Assembly: GCF_950023065.1 (NCBI RefSeq)
Contig: NC_088677.1
Location: 22,713,230-22,777,229 of the forward strand
DNA from: Planococcus citri
Taxonomy: Eukaryota; Arthropoda; Insecta; Hemiptera; Pseudococcidae
Reading direction: 5' to 3'
Length of the DNA stretch: 64,000 bases
In this document: piece after piece, positions 9,941-22,479 of the stretch
Layout: each line of letters opens with the position of its first letter
Numbering within the stretch: position 1 is the first letter of the stretch
The notes under the pieces: model-generated
Database searches by the model: none
The model's input: the letters and a program-made list of their open reading frames with translations, nothing else
Told to the model about the DNA's origin: nothing
Program-made: the position numbers and the translations under genes

Positions 9941-12158
9941 ATGGCCAAGCCGATATACGTAAAATTACCGATAAAACTTGCGAGTAATGAGAAACTGGCA
10001 GGCAAAAAAGACACAAAATACCTGAAATACGGAGTAGAATACCTTGTGATGGACACTCTCAAAGAATATGGCAAGAAGCTGCGCGATTTCAAGAATAATA
10101 ACATCGCTAAATATAGGGAAATGATGCAGAGTTTATACGGAGGGAGAATCCGACAACAATTGGAAGCAAATATTATCCCAAATAAAAAGGTGACCGTGGT
10201 GGTTTCAAACGATGAAGCAGTTTTGGCATTTTCAGGTGGAGATTCCCCTGGAATGATGTCATATTACTACAACGAAAATAAAGATTACGTGTTAGAGGTG
10301 GATAATAAAAAATTGGGTAAAATAGCAGTTGATAACAAACCAGATGGAAAGCAGTCCCTTAGCAGTGAGCGAAAAAAATTTAATGAACAAATGGATGCGT
10401 TCAATAGTAAATTTGATAATGCAATTAAGAAGGCAGAGCTGGAAAAAGATATCAAAGATCGTTACGTTCACAGTAGAGGGGGCGCTCCGGATGAAAGATT
10501 GAAAAAAGAAAGCAAAAAATTAGCCAAGTATCTCGTTGAAAAACTTGAACATCATATTAAGGGGATATTCTCAATACATGGTAGTATATCTGTCCACCTG
10601 CCAAACTTCAAACACATAATTCAGGTCAAATTTGAAATACATGTTTTTCAAGACCACTAGAACAATCCTGTGCATGCATTTGTTGATACGTTGAGTAGTT
10701 TTCGAAAAAATACGATTTAATGGAATGTTGGACTTTTTGAGAAAAATCCAACATTTCTTGAAACTGTATTTATTGAAAAACTATTCAACGTATTGACAAA
10801 TGCATGCACAGGATTGTTCAAAATGTCTTGAAAAACATGTATTTCAAATTTGAGCCCATTCCATGCATCCGCGGCTCTAAATTATAACATTGAAGTTTGT
10901 GCCATTCCGTCCCATAAGACCAATGTAAAATTAAGGCATTTTGGTTATGCTATGAGAAAATTTGGTTTATTGAGAATATCCCCTTAAAGCAGAATGTGGA
11001 GAAATACCAGTCTTGAGGGATTTTGACGAAAATAAACGTCTGCAAGTGTTGGCAAATTTTTTGAACGAATATTCTAAACAAAAAGATAACAATAATGTTA
11101 CGAGTTTGAGCAAAGTTTTATTAACTCAATCAAAATTGTTTCAAGAAATTGTAAAAGCGGTAGAAACCGCTAAATAGGCACCTTTTGAATTCTGGGGATC
11201 TGAAAATTGTGCTGAACCACATGCAGTAACGGCATTTGATAACAGAAAAGATAAATTCTCAAAGGGTATTGTTAAAAAAACGCCAGCCAAAGCTGCAGAA
11301 GGGGATTACTACATGTTTACATTCAACATTCCCACTATCAACTTCGCAGAACAATTTCCATCAACGACCAAGCTGAAACCTAAAACAAGATGTAATCAAT
11401 GCACCCAAACAATCACACCAAACATAAAGGTTTTCACTGATGGAAAAACAGAAGCAGATGATATTACAGTACTTGTCCCTGATGAAGCAAGGAACAAGAG
11501 ATCAGTATATTATTATGAGCCTGCTGAACTCAGCACAGATTCTACCAATTCTATTACCACAGACCCTGCAGCAAGTGATTCGACCAATCATCATGTTGAA
11601 AATTTAAGCCATTACATCATTAAGGACAGCTTATCGGGGACTGATGACTGGATCGCCTGGCTAAAGAACTCTTCTAAAAGTCTCCTCAATTACACTGGCG
11701 ACACAACTCAAGGTGCCCCAGCTGACTCTATAATTTCTCAATATGGAGCGCAACTTGACACAAATGGCACACTGCTCTTGCTTGATTTAGTTGTCAGAAA
11801 TTTCACTGGTAAGAGTTTCGTTTCATCAACAGACTATGTCAAATTAACCTTGTTTGAGGAGATATTAGGCCATGCTACTAGCATTGTATCACAATTTGAG
11901 GACTTGTTGGCAAAAGTTGCGGAAAAATCAGCTATACCAGTGGAGAATTTAGATTTTGACCCCTTGGAAGCTCAAAAAATGATTATCGATGACTTGAGAA
12001 ATGGAAGGTTTTCAAAAATATCGTCGACATTGTATTCGTATGTGGTAAGAGCTAATCCAGAGTATGGACGTGATTCTACGTTTTTAATGAATTTGAAGCT
12101 TTCCTTGAAGGAAGCTTTCGATACTGAAAATACGACGAAATCAATGCCTGTTCAGTGA
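9941..12158 (+). pseudogene. Unrecognised ~596-codon gene, MITE-interrupted
   Basis: Part 1 (9941 to about 10560) starts MAKPIYVKLPIKLA and is Lys-rich and helical. A 423-bp TTAA-flanked MITE then interrupts it. After the MITE the matching frame runs to an in-frame TAG (11175-11177). Beyond that the same frame continues to 12158: a CNQC motif, an acidic Thr/Ser-rich linker, then a helical C-terminus. Removing the element plus one TTAA leaves a single frame apart from that TAG. No signal peptide, membrane segment or known catalytic motif is visible and I do not recognise the family. Both halves keep coding character, so the break looks recent. Whether a functional form exists elsewhere cannot be told here. 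Confidence 0.6.
10561..10983. mobile_element. TTAA-target MITE inside the 9.9-12.2 kb gene
   Basis: A 423-bp element flanked by TTAA at 10557-10560 and 10984-10987. Terminal inverted repeats GGGGATATTCTCAATA / TATTGAGAATATCCCC match over 16 bp. The interior folds: GAAATACATGTTTTTCAAGA near 10634 pairs with a segment near 10826. TTAA duplication is the piggyBac hallmark, though these ends start GGGG rather than the usual CC(C/T). It has no coding capacity of its own. Confidence 0.85.
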
Positions 12159-12842
12159 TTGAAAATAAGTAAAACACGAAGCAATTACCGTTACCAACAG
12201 AGGTTATAACTGCTCAATCCAGGTCCAATTATTTTACATTGATATGCCCAAAAAGTATGTTTTCGTTTTATATCTACCATATTTTTTTATTCCAACTAAT
12301 AATTATTTCTCTACTTTTCATATTTAAATTATCAAAACTATAATGATTTATTCTTAATAAATTTATATATGTACTTAACAAACATTCTCTAATGCATAAT
12401 TTCTTTACGCATTCTATGTATTTTGGACTTCGATGATTATTGACAACTAGGTAAAAGAAATGAAAGCAACAAAAGTTCCATGAGAAAAAAAATTAAATAC
12501 TGAAAAAATGTGAAAAAAATGTCAATCAAGTTTCCCTCCATTGGTAATGATTTTTGCATCAAAATGTTTTACCACAGTACACTTATGAAACCAAATGTCA
12601 ATGAAAAAAATGAACAATGCTGATGAGAGAACTGTTTTCAGAACGTGCTAGTCGCAGGATTTATGCATTTTTTGATTATAATAATTTAGAATTCAGCAGG
12701 GCAAAATTAGATTGACATCGTGAATAGAGTTGGAAATTAAAGTTTATCAGGAAATCATATTTATTTTTGAGTCCACGAAACGGAAAATGTACCATTTCAT
12801 TGAAGAGAATGAACTTCCGGCGACTTCAGCATGAAAAAAAGC
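12159..12842. other. Non-coding stretch
   Basis: AT-rich sequence with AATAAA near 12356 that could serve the preceding gene. No ORF or repeat of note. Confidence 0.5.
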
Positions 12843-13361
12843 CTTTGAGCATATAATATTACATGATATGGAGGGCTAATAATGTAGGTTCCGTGGAGGA
12901 TTCTGTAGAGCGCGCTCGACTTGGTTCAGTAAAAGAACCCAAATCACTTTTGAGACAATTTTGTTAAGTAAAAAATGGTTTAATGAGTACCCAAGGAGTT
13001 TTAAGCCTTTCCTTGAACATTTTTAAACATTTGAAATTCAATTCATCGCTTACATTTATCAAAATCGCTATTGTGGGTTCTTTTACTGAACCAGCCTACC
13101 TGGTTCAGTAAAAGAACCCATGTTGGCGATTCTAAATGAATTGACGCAATTATTTGAATTTTGAGTATTTAAATGGTCGAGTGAAGGCTTAGGACTCCTC
13201 AGGTACACATCAAACAATTTTTTACTTCACAAAATTGTCTCCAAAGTGATTTGGGTTCTTTTACTGAACCAAGTCGAGCGCTCTCTATAAGGTCCTCAGC
13301 TGCGTAATGCTGAATGCCACATTATTAGCCCTCCATATCATGTAATATTATATGCTCAAAG
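12843..13361. mobile_element. Foldback element, copy 1
   Basis: A 519-bp element with a 41-bp terminal inverted repeat starting CTTTGAGCATATAATATTAC. Inside, the palindrome GGTTCAGTAAAAGAACCCA and its complement recur about four times, so each arm is itself repetitive. Nearly identical to the copy at 13976-14471. No protein is encoded. Confidence 0.8.
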
Positions 13362-13681
13362 TTAAATTCTGCACCGTTTTGACCTTTTCATAATTTCTGA
13401 GTTTGCCTGTTATAATATTTTCTGATCAAAAAGTGACAATGATATCTTTCATGTCTGCGTTTATTTATTTGCTACTCGAAGACTAGAGAGATGAATGATT
13501 TTACGAAAGAATCAGTTGTAGTGGCTGATGAAAGTGGTGAGTATCTAACCCAATTTTTCATCCGACAATTCTTGTCTTTTCTCTCTTGAAGTTGATTTTT
13601 GGTTTGACCGTCTGACTTAATTCTTTTCAGTATTGTTTACTTAGAAAATGCTGTGTTAATTTTATTCGGTAACGGATCGTA

Positions 13682-13788
13682 GCAATTTTACAAATCAGTT
13701 GGACAAATTCGTGGAGCATGGACCATTGTACCTTGATAACAATCCTGTTCGTGAGCGATGCAAGAATACTGCACTTTGGCAGCTGATG
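13682..13788 (+). other. Candidate short exon, MADF-like segment
   Basis: An open stretch of about 35 codons (LDKFVEHGPLYLDNNP, then RERCKNTALWQLM) ends exactly at a GTATGT donor at 13789. It vaguely resembles the start of a MADF DNA-binding domain (charged helix, L-Y, basic residues, A-L-W). A separate candidate exon, starting at an ATG at about 13491, ends at GTGAGT near 13534. No further exons are seen before the next foldback element. Weak evidence; possibly a gene remnant. Confidence 0.25.
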
Positions 13789-13975
13789 GTATGTAAATTA
13801 TCTTGACTTGCAATATAATTTTGTAATTTATATCAATATGTACCTACGTTTTGGCTGTAAATAATGTACTAGAACCTCTAGAACCAGGAACGAGAAATAG
13901 CTCGACTACGGAGTACTTGAATATGTACCTAATGACGATTTCTCTCTCAAGTTCTTGTAAAATGTGGGCTTCTTT

Positions 13976-14471
13976 CTTTGAGTATATAATATTACATGAT
14001 CTGGAGGGCTAATAATGTAGGTTCCGTGGAGGATTCTGTAGAGCGCGCTCGACTTGGTTCAGTAAAAGAACCCAAATCACTTTGGAGACAATTTTGTTAA
14101 GTAAAAAATGGTTTAATGAATGCCCAAGGAGTTTTAAGCCTTTCCTTGAACATTTTTAAACATTTGAAATTCAATTCATCACTTACATTTATCAAAATCG
14201 CTATCGTGGGTTCTTTTACTAAAGAACCCATGTTGGCGATTCTAAATGAATTGACGCAATTATTTGAATTTTGAGTATTTAAATGGTCGAGTGAAGGCTT
14301 AGGACTCCTCAGGTACACATCAAACAATTTTTTACTTCACAAAATTGTCTCCAAAGTGATTTGGGTTCTTTTACTGAACCAAGTCGAGCGCGCTCTATAC
14401 GGTCCTCAGCTGCGTAATGCTGAATGCCACATTATTAGCCCTCCATATCATGTAATATTATATACTCAAAG
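13976..14471. mobile_element. Foldback element, copy 2
   Basis: A second copy, direct orientation, of the element at 12843-13361. It is 23 bp shorter because the central GAACC..GGTTC junction is deleted. Its ends read CTTTGAGTATATAA instead of CTTTGAGCATATAA, and the change is mirrored in the other arm. An ORF running out of its right end is not a gene. Confidence 0.8.
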
Positions 14472-15367
14472 GAATTTAATGTTATCACTTGGAGGCCTGG
14501 AGGGACGAGATGATTCATCCCCCCTCCCGGTATCCCGAATCATGATGGCCGATACCGATGATTCGATGAGTTGGAGTGGTGGAACTTTTGAATCAGATAA
14601 GCAGAACAATGACTAACTTCTTCGGTAGCCAAAGGGAAAGGGCAAAGAGCGATATTTTTTTTATTTAATTAAAAACATCAACGTTAAACACCTTTTGAAA
14701 AAATTTCTCCTATTTGAAACAGAATTGCAGGAGTAATTGCGCCGTTTACGTTATGCACGTGAACTTGATGAGCACGCTTCTAATATTGTTCAATGAAAAA
14801 TGACAAGAACGTGATGAGTATGCTTCTAATATTGTTCAATGAAAAATGACAATGTTCGTCAAAAAAAACGAAATGAAATATGCAAGCATATTCATAGCAT
14901 AGCGGGGTGTATTACGTCATTTTGCCGACAAAAAATTGTAATTTTTCCGACAATAATTAAAATTTAAACGCGCTGTGTCAAAAAAATTTGAAAAGGTAGT
15001 GAATCGTGAATCTGTTCAGAGAAAATGAAAAATTTGCATTTTTCTTGTGCTTTGAGTATTAAGTAATAAGTATGGTATGAGTACCTATTTCTAGAATTTT
15101 TCTGTTCAGTTTTCACAATACATATGTGATGTGCTCTGAGAAAAGGGACCTAGTGTGCGAAAATGAAGTTCTGAGAAAAACGCATTTAAAGTTTCACAAC
15201 TGTGAATGCGCCTTCAGCTGAGAGAAGAGCTGTGAATATCCACCGTTGGTGACGTCACTCGCCTGTCGTTTCGTCTTAAAAAGTATTACTGTGACAATGT
15301 CTTCGGTTGTTGCCACTCTGTCTCGTTGCGGCGGTTGTGGTGCTCGATTTTTTGAGTGCACTACTTG
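14472..15367. other. Non-coding stretch
   Basis: Contains a short duplication (CTTCTAATATTGTTCAATGAAAAATGAC in two copies near 14777 and 14822). Nothing protein-coding is supported. Confidence 0.45.
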
Positions 15368-15737
15368 GAAATATTGAGCGCTCAAAACTTTTATAGCTCT
15401 CTGGAGGCGGATCGAAGCACTCTACGGAAAAATGAAGTCGAGGAAAGTTGTAGAGAATTAAATTTCCAATCGACATAATGTCGTTAGTTTTTCTCTAGGA
15501 TGCTTAGTTTTCGATATAATTGCAAAAGAAAGTAAAAATTGAAAAAATTGAAAAAAACATTTTTCGATTTTTACGTTATTTTGCAATTATATTGAAAACT
15601 AAGCATCCTAGAGAAAAACTAACGACATTATGTCGATAGGAAATTTAATTCTCTACAACTTTCCTCGACCTCATTTTTTCGTAGAGTGCTTCGATCCGCC
15701 TCCAGAGAGCTTTAAAAGTTTTGAGCGCTAATATTTC
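15368..15737. repeat. Near-perfect 370-bp inverted repeat
   Basis: Arms of about 160 bp (GAAATATTGAGCGCTCAAAA... and complement) around an A/T-rich loop of about 55 bp at 15526-15580. Only scattered differences separate the arms, so it is either young or maintained. Its TCGACATAATGTCG segment is itself palindromic. Confidence 0.8.
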
Positions 15738-15760
15738 AAATTTTTGCACGTTGAATGGCC

Positions 15761-15925
15761 CGAGTGAAGCGAGAGCAAACGTTTTGGGAAACTACTGTGA
15801 TTTGAAATGTAAAACAACATCAATTTTAATGTGAGAATTCCGTTCGAGCGAAGCGAGGGAAAATTTTTTGGGAAACTTGTGATTTGAAAAGTAAAACAAC
15901 ATCAATTTTAATGTGAGAATTCGAT
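15761..15925. repeat. Two-copy tandem repeat, ~80-bp unit
   Basis: Two units share GAGTGAAGCGAG / GAGCGAAGCGAG, TTTTGGGAAACT, TGTGATTTGAAA.GTAAAA and CATCAATTTTAATGTGAGAA. They abut near 15847. Non-coding. Confidence 0.7.
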
Positions 15926-16693
15926 CTTTCTGATCTCAACTTTTTAAAAATGTTATTAGGTACTTAGGTAATGGTTTCTAAAAATTTGTGAGTGGGGAGA
16001 AGGGGCTAAAGCTTTCAAACATTTGAAGTAATTTTGATGTGAAAAGTCAGTTTTCCATAAACTGACATTTTTAAGAATTTGAGAATAGATGGATGATTTT
16101 GTCGGCAAATTGACGATTTTACCACCAAAATGACAATTTTTAATCATTTTTATAGTTTTTCAAATTTTTTCCCATTTGCCGACAATTTTGAACATTGGAG
16201 GGGCGTTACACCCCCCCACCCTTAAATCGCTTTGTCGAACAGTTTTACAAATCAATATTTTTTCCAGTGCATTTAGCCCGATCTCATAGGCAAAGAATCC
16301 GATAACTTTTTTCAGGACCTACTAACATTTTACAATCTACGAGTGTCGAGTACACAATGATATTATTCTGGATAAAAATCCTTGATAAAATACTTATCAA
16401 TTAAAAAAAAAACCAATCCAACCCACCAGATACATAAATGGAACTACCCATAAATAGGCTTTATTTTAGGTACGAAATGATAGTAGGTAGGAATACATGT
16501 ACACTGAAAAACAAAAAACAATCACAATTTCACAAAAGTTAAGATGAAACCATCATGACACCAAACACTATAATAACAACTGATCTCTGCAATTTTTCGA
16601 AAACAGCCAACGTCATTCAGAATCAGAATAAATAATCAAGTTCCTCTTCCAATTTCGATTCTCCAATTAGATTGAAAATTTCTCATAATTTCA

Positions 16694-16951
16694 ATATCGT
16701 CGGTTTCCAATACAAGGGTGCTATGTCCATTTTTTTCGTTTCTGAGGTTTTTAACGTTTCAGGTACGGTTATAGTAGGTTTTTGAGTAGGTACTCATCAA
16801 AAAACAAAAAGTTGGTTTGTCATGAACCACTTTTTTTTGTTTTTATGATGAATACCTACTTGAAGACCTACAACTATAACCGTACCCGAAATGTTAAAAA
16901 CATGAGAAAAAACAATGGACATATCACCCTTGTATTGGAAACCGACGATAT
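16694..16951. repeat. Inverted repeat hairpin
   Basis: ATATCGTCGGTTTCCAATAC at the left pairs with GTATTGGAAACCGACGATAT at the right. Inner arms carry GTACGGTTATAGTAGG and its complement. 258 bp in all, MITE-like, without coding potential. Confidence 0.75.
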
Positions 16952-17153
16952 ATTCCTCGTAAATAGTAAGGTAACAAAATGTATTTAGTTTCCAATACTT
17001 TTTTCAACAGCCACACTGTTATTTCAATAAATAATTTTCTAATTAGATAGTTAATATCAATAGGTATTCAATACTGATACCAAGATGAGGACCAATCACA
17101 GATTAATAATTTGCTTTTGCTTAATAAGTACACCTTTTGTTGCATCACGTAAG

Positions 17154-18364
17154 TCAATCCGAATGAACTTTCCGAGGATCGGTTAATCTTGAAGTTAAAA
17201 TATAAAATAATGTTGGAACTGGAACCAAACACAATAGAAAGTAATGCTTCGTCGGATCTCTCAATTCTGTTATACCAATAATACCAAAAGCATGACAAAG
17301 CCAATGGATAAGAACAATGATCATATTTCGACTACTTGTAACAGTATTTCTGATAAGGTAACCCATAGACTGAAAAAACGAATAAAACATTAATATTAAA
17401 AAACCATATCTCAATGTCATCGAATTTGGTATCGTTATTCTTACTTGATTTATCTTCATAGCGAAATGTACAGCATTTGAGATCACAGATACGATTATCA
17501 CTAAGTAAGGAAACATGTAATCTGTAAAACAATTTATAAAAAAGAATTAATAATGGAGATGGAGTAAATGATCGATAAATTTATAATGCGTAACTGAATT
17601 CAAAAACTTACAAATAAATCCACACGCTACTGCATGTAAGAGGGCTAACGTAGGATACAAATACAATCCTGCATACACCGTACCCAATCCTCCGACATAA
17701 TCTGTATTTTTACTGTCTATGAACCATGGCCGAATAGCCAATAAACTAATTACTCCAAAACCATAAAAAACAAAAATCATGGTGTAACTAGAAACAAAAA
17801 ATACAAAATTACTCCTCAAGGTAACCAACGAGTCACAAAATTAATATCAATTCAACGTACAACGGGTAAACAATTTCCTGAGTACAGTATATGTAATCTT
17901 CATACCGCGGAGATGGATTGTACATAAACGTGTACCAATCGGATATGGAATTTATAGGACAGGCGTATAATTTAAAACTCCACATCGGTTCCATGAGTAG
18001 CACAGTAAATACTGCAGAAAGAGTAACTTCCAAAATAGCTGAGGTAATTAGCTTTTTCGATAACGTAGTGCTGTTTATTTTGTAACTGAAAGTATGAAAT
18101 CTACATAAATGGTTGGAAAGTTATCCTTTATAGTAAATTTGTTAAAACCTTAACTCACTCGATGTAATACCAATGATAGAATAAAGGCATCATTGCCATG
18201 AAAATCAAGAACAACCAGTCGTAGAAGGTTGGTTCATCTTGGCAAGGCAAACACATATCGTGATCTATTATCGTATGTGATCCTCTAGGACACGCACCAC
18301 ATATGCTCAAGTTACCATCAGGAAGCTTGAATCGGCCACAATATAATCCAGGACAGTCCTTCAT
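17154..18364 (-). CDS. JKAMP: JNK1/MAPK8-associated membrane protein homologue, five exons
   Basis: Multi-pass membrane protein known in animals to act in ER-associated degradation and JNK signalling. I read exons (minus strand, 5' to 3') at 18159-18364, 17861-18085, 17612-17787, 17445-17521 and 17154-17369; donors GTGAGT, GTACGT, GTAAGT, GTAAGA and AG acceptors all keep frame, giving 299 residues, close to the usual ~310. Exon 1 has the Cys-rich luminal module (CPGLYCGRF, ICGACPRG, CLPCQDEP) followed by FYDWLFLIFMAMMPLFYHW, the first membrane segment. Exon 2 has SDWYTFMYNPSPRYED and CTQEIVYP. Later exons supply further hydrophobic segments, HWLCHAFGIIGI and LVPVPTLFYIL. The start chosen is the first Met before CPGLYCG; a more upstream Met is possible. 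No damage is seen, so this looks functional. Confidence 0.9.
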
Positions 18365-19052
18365 TCTAACACTGTATGTTTCTGATTCATTAAAGTGACA
18401 TGAAAAACAAAACGAATTACGAATTAGAAAATGCAATTTAGGGTACAAATTAGTATGAGATAAAAAAATGACTCGTTTACTCTAGTTGAACTCGTTATAT
18501 TGTTATAGCGCAGCGAACCTACATTTATATTTCATTCGATTAGCATTAGTACCTTATAGTAAAAAGTTCTTAAATTATTAGAATTTACCATTAAATTATT
18601 CATTATTACTCGACACAATTAGAAAAACTTCAAGATTTTGAAATTTTTATCAAAATCAAAACAAAGTTATCAGTAAAAATCAAATCACTTTGGTCAACAA
18701 ACAAAATGAAAACTTTTCTTTCTTCGCACAATGTTGCCACGTTGATAAGTCATAAATTCCTGCCTGAATTAGGGAACTATAACAGGGGGTATGCTGGACC
18801 GCCATTGTCTTCCTTCGCAGAACGAAAACAAACGAAACGCCGTAAGTACGCATACAATTTTTCGTGTAATAAACGCAATTTTTTCAAATGTTCGCGAGTT
18901 CGGGTAAACTTCTATGTGGTTTCAAATTAAAGACAATGAAATTCCCTATCGATTGATGTTAAATTTTTGTCATGTCGAGTAAAAATAACGATTTTATGAA
19001 TACTTCTATTCTGCGGATTTTTGCATACTACGTACGTCATCTTTAAACTAAA

Positions 19053-19326
19053 GCCCTTTTTATAATGAACGTAGCGTTTCACGTTTTTTTCTACGGCAAA
19101 AGTTAATTTCATGTATTACAACGGAGGCATTTATAATGGTAAAAAATTTCAAAGTGCTTTTTTACGGCAAAAGTAAAATTAATTTTACTTTTGCCGTACT
19201 TTTTACCGTAGAATTAATCGTAAGAAGCTACGGCAAAGTAAAATTAATTTTACTTTGCCGTAAAAAAAGCACTTTGAAATTTTTCAAATTTTTGCCGTAG
19301 AAAAAAACGTAGCATTATAAAAAGGC
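19053..19326. mobile_element. Hairpin MITE nested in the foldback left arm
   Basis: GCCCTTTTTATAATG and CATTATAAAAAGGC bound about 274 bp that is missing from the partner arm (compare around 20025). The inside repeats TACGGCAAAAGTAAAATTAA in both orientations, so it folds into several hairpins. Confidence 0.65.
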
Positions 19327-20312
19327 CTTTAAAATTCTCAAAATTTTCAGTGGACACATGCATGTTTCAAAGTACCAAAATGTTCGGAATTTCATCCTCT
19401 TTAAAATGAGCTATTAGCGAAAGCTCTAGATGCAACCGTTCAAAACTTCTGAACGTTTAAAGTTGCGAAAATAAGCTGCGCGCGGTAAGTATTGAACTTT
19501 GAACTAAAATTACTCAAAATTTAGAGTGGACACATAGGTATTTTAATACATCAAAATGTTCGTCAATCATTTTATGCTCTTTAAAATGGTTGTTTACCGA
19601 AAGCTCTACCTTCAACCGTTCAAAAGTTTTTGAAGATCAAAGTTATGGAAAGTGTTCAAGTCGTATAATCACTGTTATCAGTCAGTTATTTTTGATCAGT
19701 AACCACTTTTCGCATCTTCAATCTTCAAAAACTTTTGAACGGTTGAAGGTAGAGCTTTCGGTAAACAACCATTTTAAAGAGGATAAAATGACGAACATTT
19801 TGATGTATTAAAATACCTATGTGTCCACTCTAAATTTTGAGTAATTTTAGTTCAAAGTTCAATACTTACTGCGCGCAGCTTGTTTTCGCAACTTTAAACG
19901 TTCAGAAGTTTTGAACGGTTGCATCTAGAGCTTTCGCTAATAGCTCATTTTAAAGAGGATGAAATTCCGAACATTTTGGTACTTTGAAACATGCATGTGT
20001 CCACTGAAAATTTTGATAATTTTTAGTTTAAAGATGACGTAACTATGTAGTATGCAAAAATCCGCAGAATAGAAGTATTCATAAACCACATAGAAGTTCA
20101 ACCGAACTCGCGAACATTCGAAAAAATTGCGTTTATAACACGAAAAATTGTATGCGTACTTACGGCGCACAGTGGGCCAGGGGAGCAAAAAAAGCGCGCA
20201 TGACCTGTTTTAATGATATAATGAGGTTCCTGAAGCCTAAAAATTACTATTTCGAAGTATTTTTCAATGCAGAATTCAAATTTTTGGTCAATTTTTTTCC
20301 AAGACACACAGT

Positions 20313-20985
20313 GGAGGGGGTACTCCATTGAGATTTTGAAAAAAATCTGAAAATTTCGAGTGATGTATCAAAATCTTGTGTTTTTGAGCTGAAAAAACCA
20401 AAAATGTTACCATTTTTTCATTTTGACCTTCAGGGGAGGGGGTACCGCATTCATACTTTGAAAAAAATCGGAAATTTTCGAGTGGGGTATCGAAATCTTG
20501 TGTTTTTGAGCTGAAAAAACCAAAAATGTTACCATTTTTTCATTTTGACCCTCAGGGGAGGGGGTACCGCATTCATAATTTGAAAAAAATCGGAAATTTT
20601 CGAGTGAGGTATCGAAATCTTGTGTTTTTGAGCTGAAAAAACCAAAAATGTTACCATTTTTTCATTTTGACCTTCAGGGGAGGGGGTACCGCATTCATAC
20701 TTTGAAAAAATCGGAAATTCTCGAGTGGGGTATCAAAATCTTGGGTCTTTGAACTGAAAAAACCAAAAATGAAACCATTTTTTCATTTTGACCCCCAGGG
20801 GAGGGGTAGCGCATTGATACTTTGAAAAAAATCGGAAATTTTCGAGTGGGGTATTGAAATCTTGGGCTTTTGAGCTGAAAAATTCAAAAATAGAACCATT
20901 TTTCAATTTTGACCCTTGGGGTGGAAGTATTACATTATTATTTTTAAAAAAAAACGGAAATTCTCGAGAGAGGTATCAAAATGTA
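20313..20985. repeat. Tandem repeat, ~121-bp unit, about six copies
   Basis: Units marked by GGGGAGGGGGTACCGCATTC recur at about 20431, 20553, 20675 and 20796, with diverged outer copies near 20311 and 20917. Each unit also carries TTTTCGAGTGGGGTATC and AAAAAACCAAAAATG. Divergence rises toward both ends, as in arrays homogenised in the middle. Non-coding. Confidence 0.85.
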
Positions 20986-20994
20986 GTTTTTTTG

Positions 20995-21667
20995 ATTCGT
21001 GATGAAAATAATTTGAATGATTCGTTCTACTATTCAAAAACTTTTTGTGACAAATTCCCTAAATTGTGAAAAAAATGAAAAATGTCTTGAAAAAATTGAA
21101 AAATTTTGAACAGTCTACAAAACAAGAAAAAGAGCAATAGGCTACCTACTTCATTCTCGATTCGGCTTAAATTTTTTTCATATTTCTCACAAAATCTGAA
21201 TCCTGGGGTAAAACTGATCACCGCATTCACAAAAACCATTTTGAAGAGCCAAAGACAATCCTCAAACTTGAAAAATCTGGCGCAAGTTCCTCCTCGCTCG
21301 TGCTACTGTATTCATACATATCACAAATCAAATTCTTGAGTTTCCAATTTTGAAAAACTTCATTTTTTAAAAATTGACAAGAAAATGCGCAAAATTTTCA
21401 ATAATTTGATTTGTGATGTGTATAATAAGTGCAGAAATACGAGCGAGGGGGAACTTGCACAAGATTTTTCGAGATTGAGGATTTTCTTTGGCTCCTCAAA
21501 GTGGTTTTTGTGAGTGGTGATTAGTTTTATGCAAGGATTTGGATTTTGTGAGAAACATGAAAAAAATTTAAGTCGAATCGAAAATGAAGTTTCGTTCTTT
21601 TTTTTTGTCAACTCTTCAAAAAATTTTTAATAGTAGAACGAATCATTCATTATTTTCATCACGAATG
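20995..21667. repeat. Inverted repeat with similar ORFs in both arms
   Basis: ATTCGTGATGAAAATAAT at the left pairs with ATTATTTTCATCACGAAT at the right, centre near 21340. The arms share ACTTCATTCTCGATTCG-type and TTCCTCCTCGCTCGT-type blocks. Short ORFs in each arm look alike only because the arms are copies. Confidence 0.75.
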
Positions 21668-21779
21668 TTTTTCTGTTTTTGAATTTCTGCACTTGGGAAG
21701 CTTTCACGTTTTTTCAACTTCGATTTGTCATATTAATCATCTAAACTTGATGTTTTGTAAAAATTTTAATGTTTCAAAA

Positions 21780-22155
21780 GTGTGATGGAGACTCCAGGAA
21801 TTTTCGAAAAGTCGCTGGAGGCTCCAAAGCGACTTGAAATCCTCCTGCAGTCGACTTTGTTGCGTAGTGAAATTAGTTTGCAGAATAAAGTTTGGATTTC
21901 CAACTTGATTTGATAAAATTTTGTGGAAATTTCAAGGTTCAAAAATCTGCTGGAGGCTTCAGAATTACTCAAAACGGTTTGAAACAGCTTCCAATCGATT
22001 TGGGATGTCGAAAATAGGATATATTCCAAATTTCAGCTTTCTAGATCAATTTGGTAAAATTTTGATTTTCCCCCTCATTTTTGGCCTATAAATAATTTTA
22101 TTTTCAAAAATTCACCAAAAATCGAAAAAGGCACTTTACTACTTGAAATTTTGAC
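21780..22155. repeat. Dispersed repeat family 'CTGGAGGCTCCA'
   Basis: Shares long blocks with 48168-49361 (both arms) and 49360-49640: CCAATCGATTTGG.ATGTC/AGGTC, TATTCCAAAT.TCAGCTTTCTAG, AATTTCAAG and CACCAA.AATCGAAAAAGGCA. Unknown family, non-coding. Confidence 0.7.
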
Positions 22156-22479
22156 AGAAGATGAATTTTTGCTTGCTGTTTTGATCCACCTTTGTAGGGT
22201 TTATAAAATCAGAATTTTTCAATTTCTCAGTTCCAGAAAAGTTTGCTCTGCGGAATATCCCCGCACATAGGTACTGATCAACAGTACCTTCAAATTCATT
22301 TTTCAATTGCAAAAAATTAAAAAATGATTTTCCATGCATCAGTTACAAAAAAATTCAATTCAGCATGAAAATTCATTATTCATCTTTTCAAAGAGAAAAA
22401 AAAATAGAATAAATAACGTCATCAATAAAATCAACTTGAAAATAATTTGAAAATGAAAAAAAAATTACAAAAAATTGAT

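Noticed and set aside
14097..14616. ORFs over the second foldback element
   Set aside because: They follow the palindromic arms and flank, and the equivalent frame is not kept in copy 1.
20313..20985. CRISPR-like array or satellite with function
   Set aside because: Contiguous ~121-bp units without spacers in a eukaryotic transposon; an ordinary minisatellite.
21106..21611. Two similar ORFs on opposite strands (SFSIRLKFFS)
   Set aside because: They are the two arms of one inverted repeat inside a non-coding element; similarity reflects the palindrome, not protein homology.
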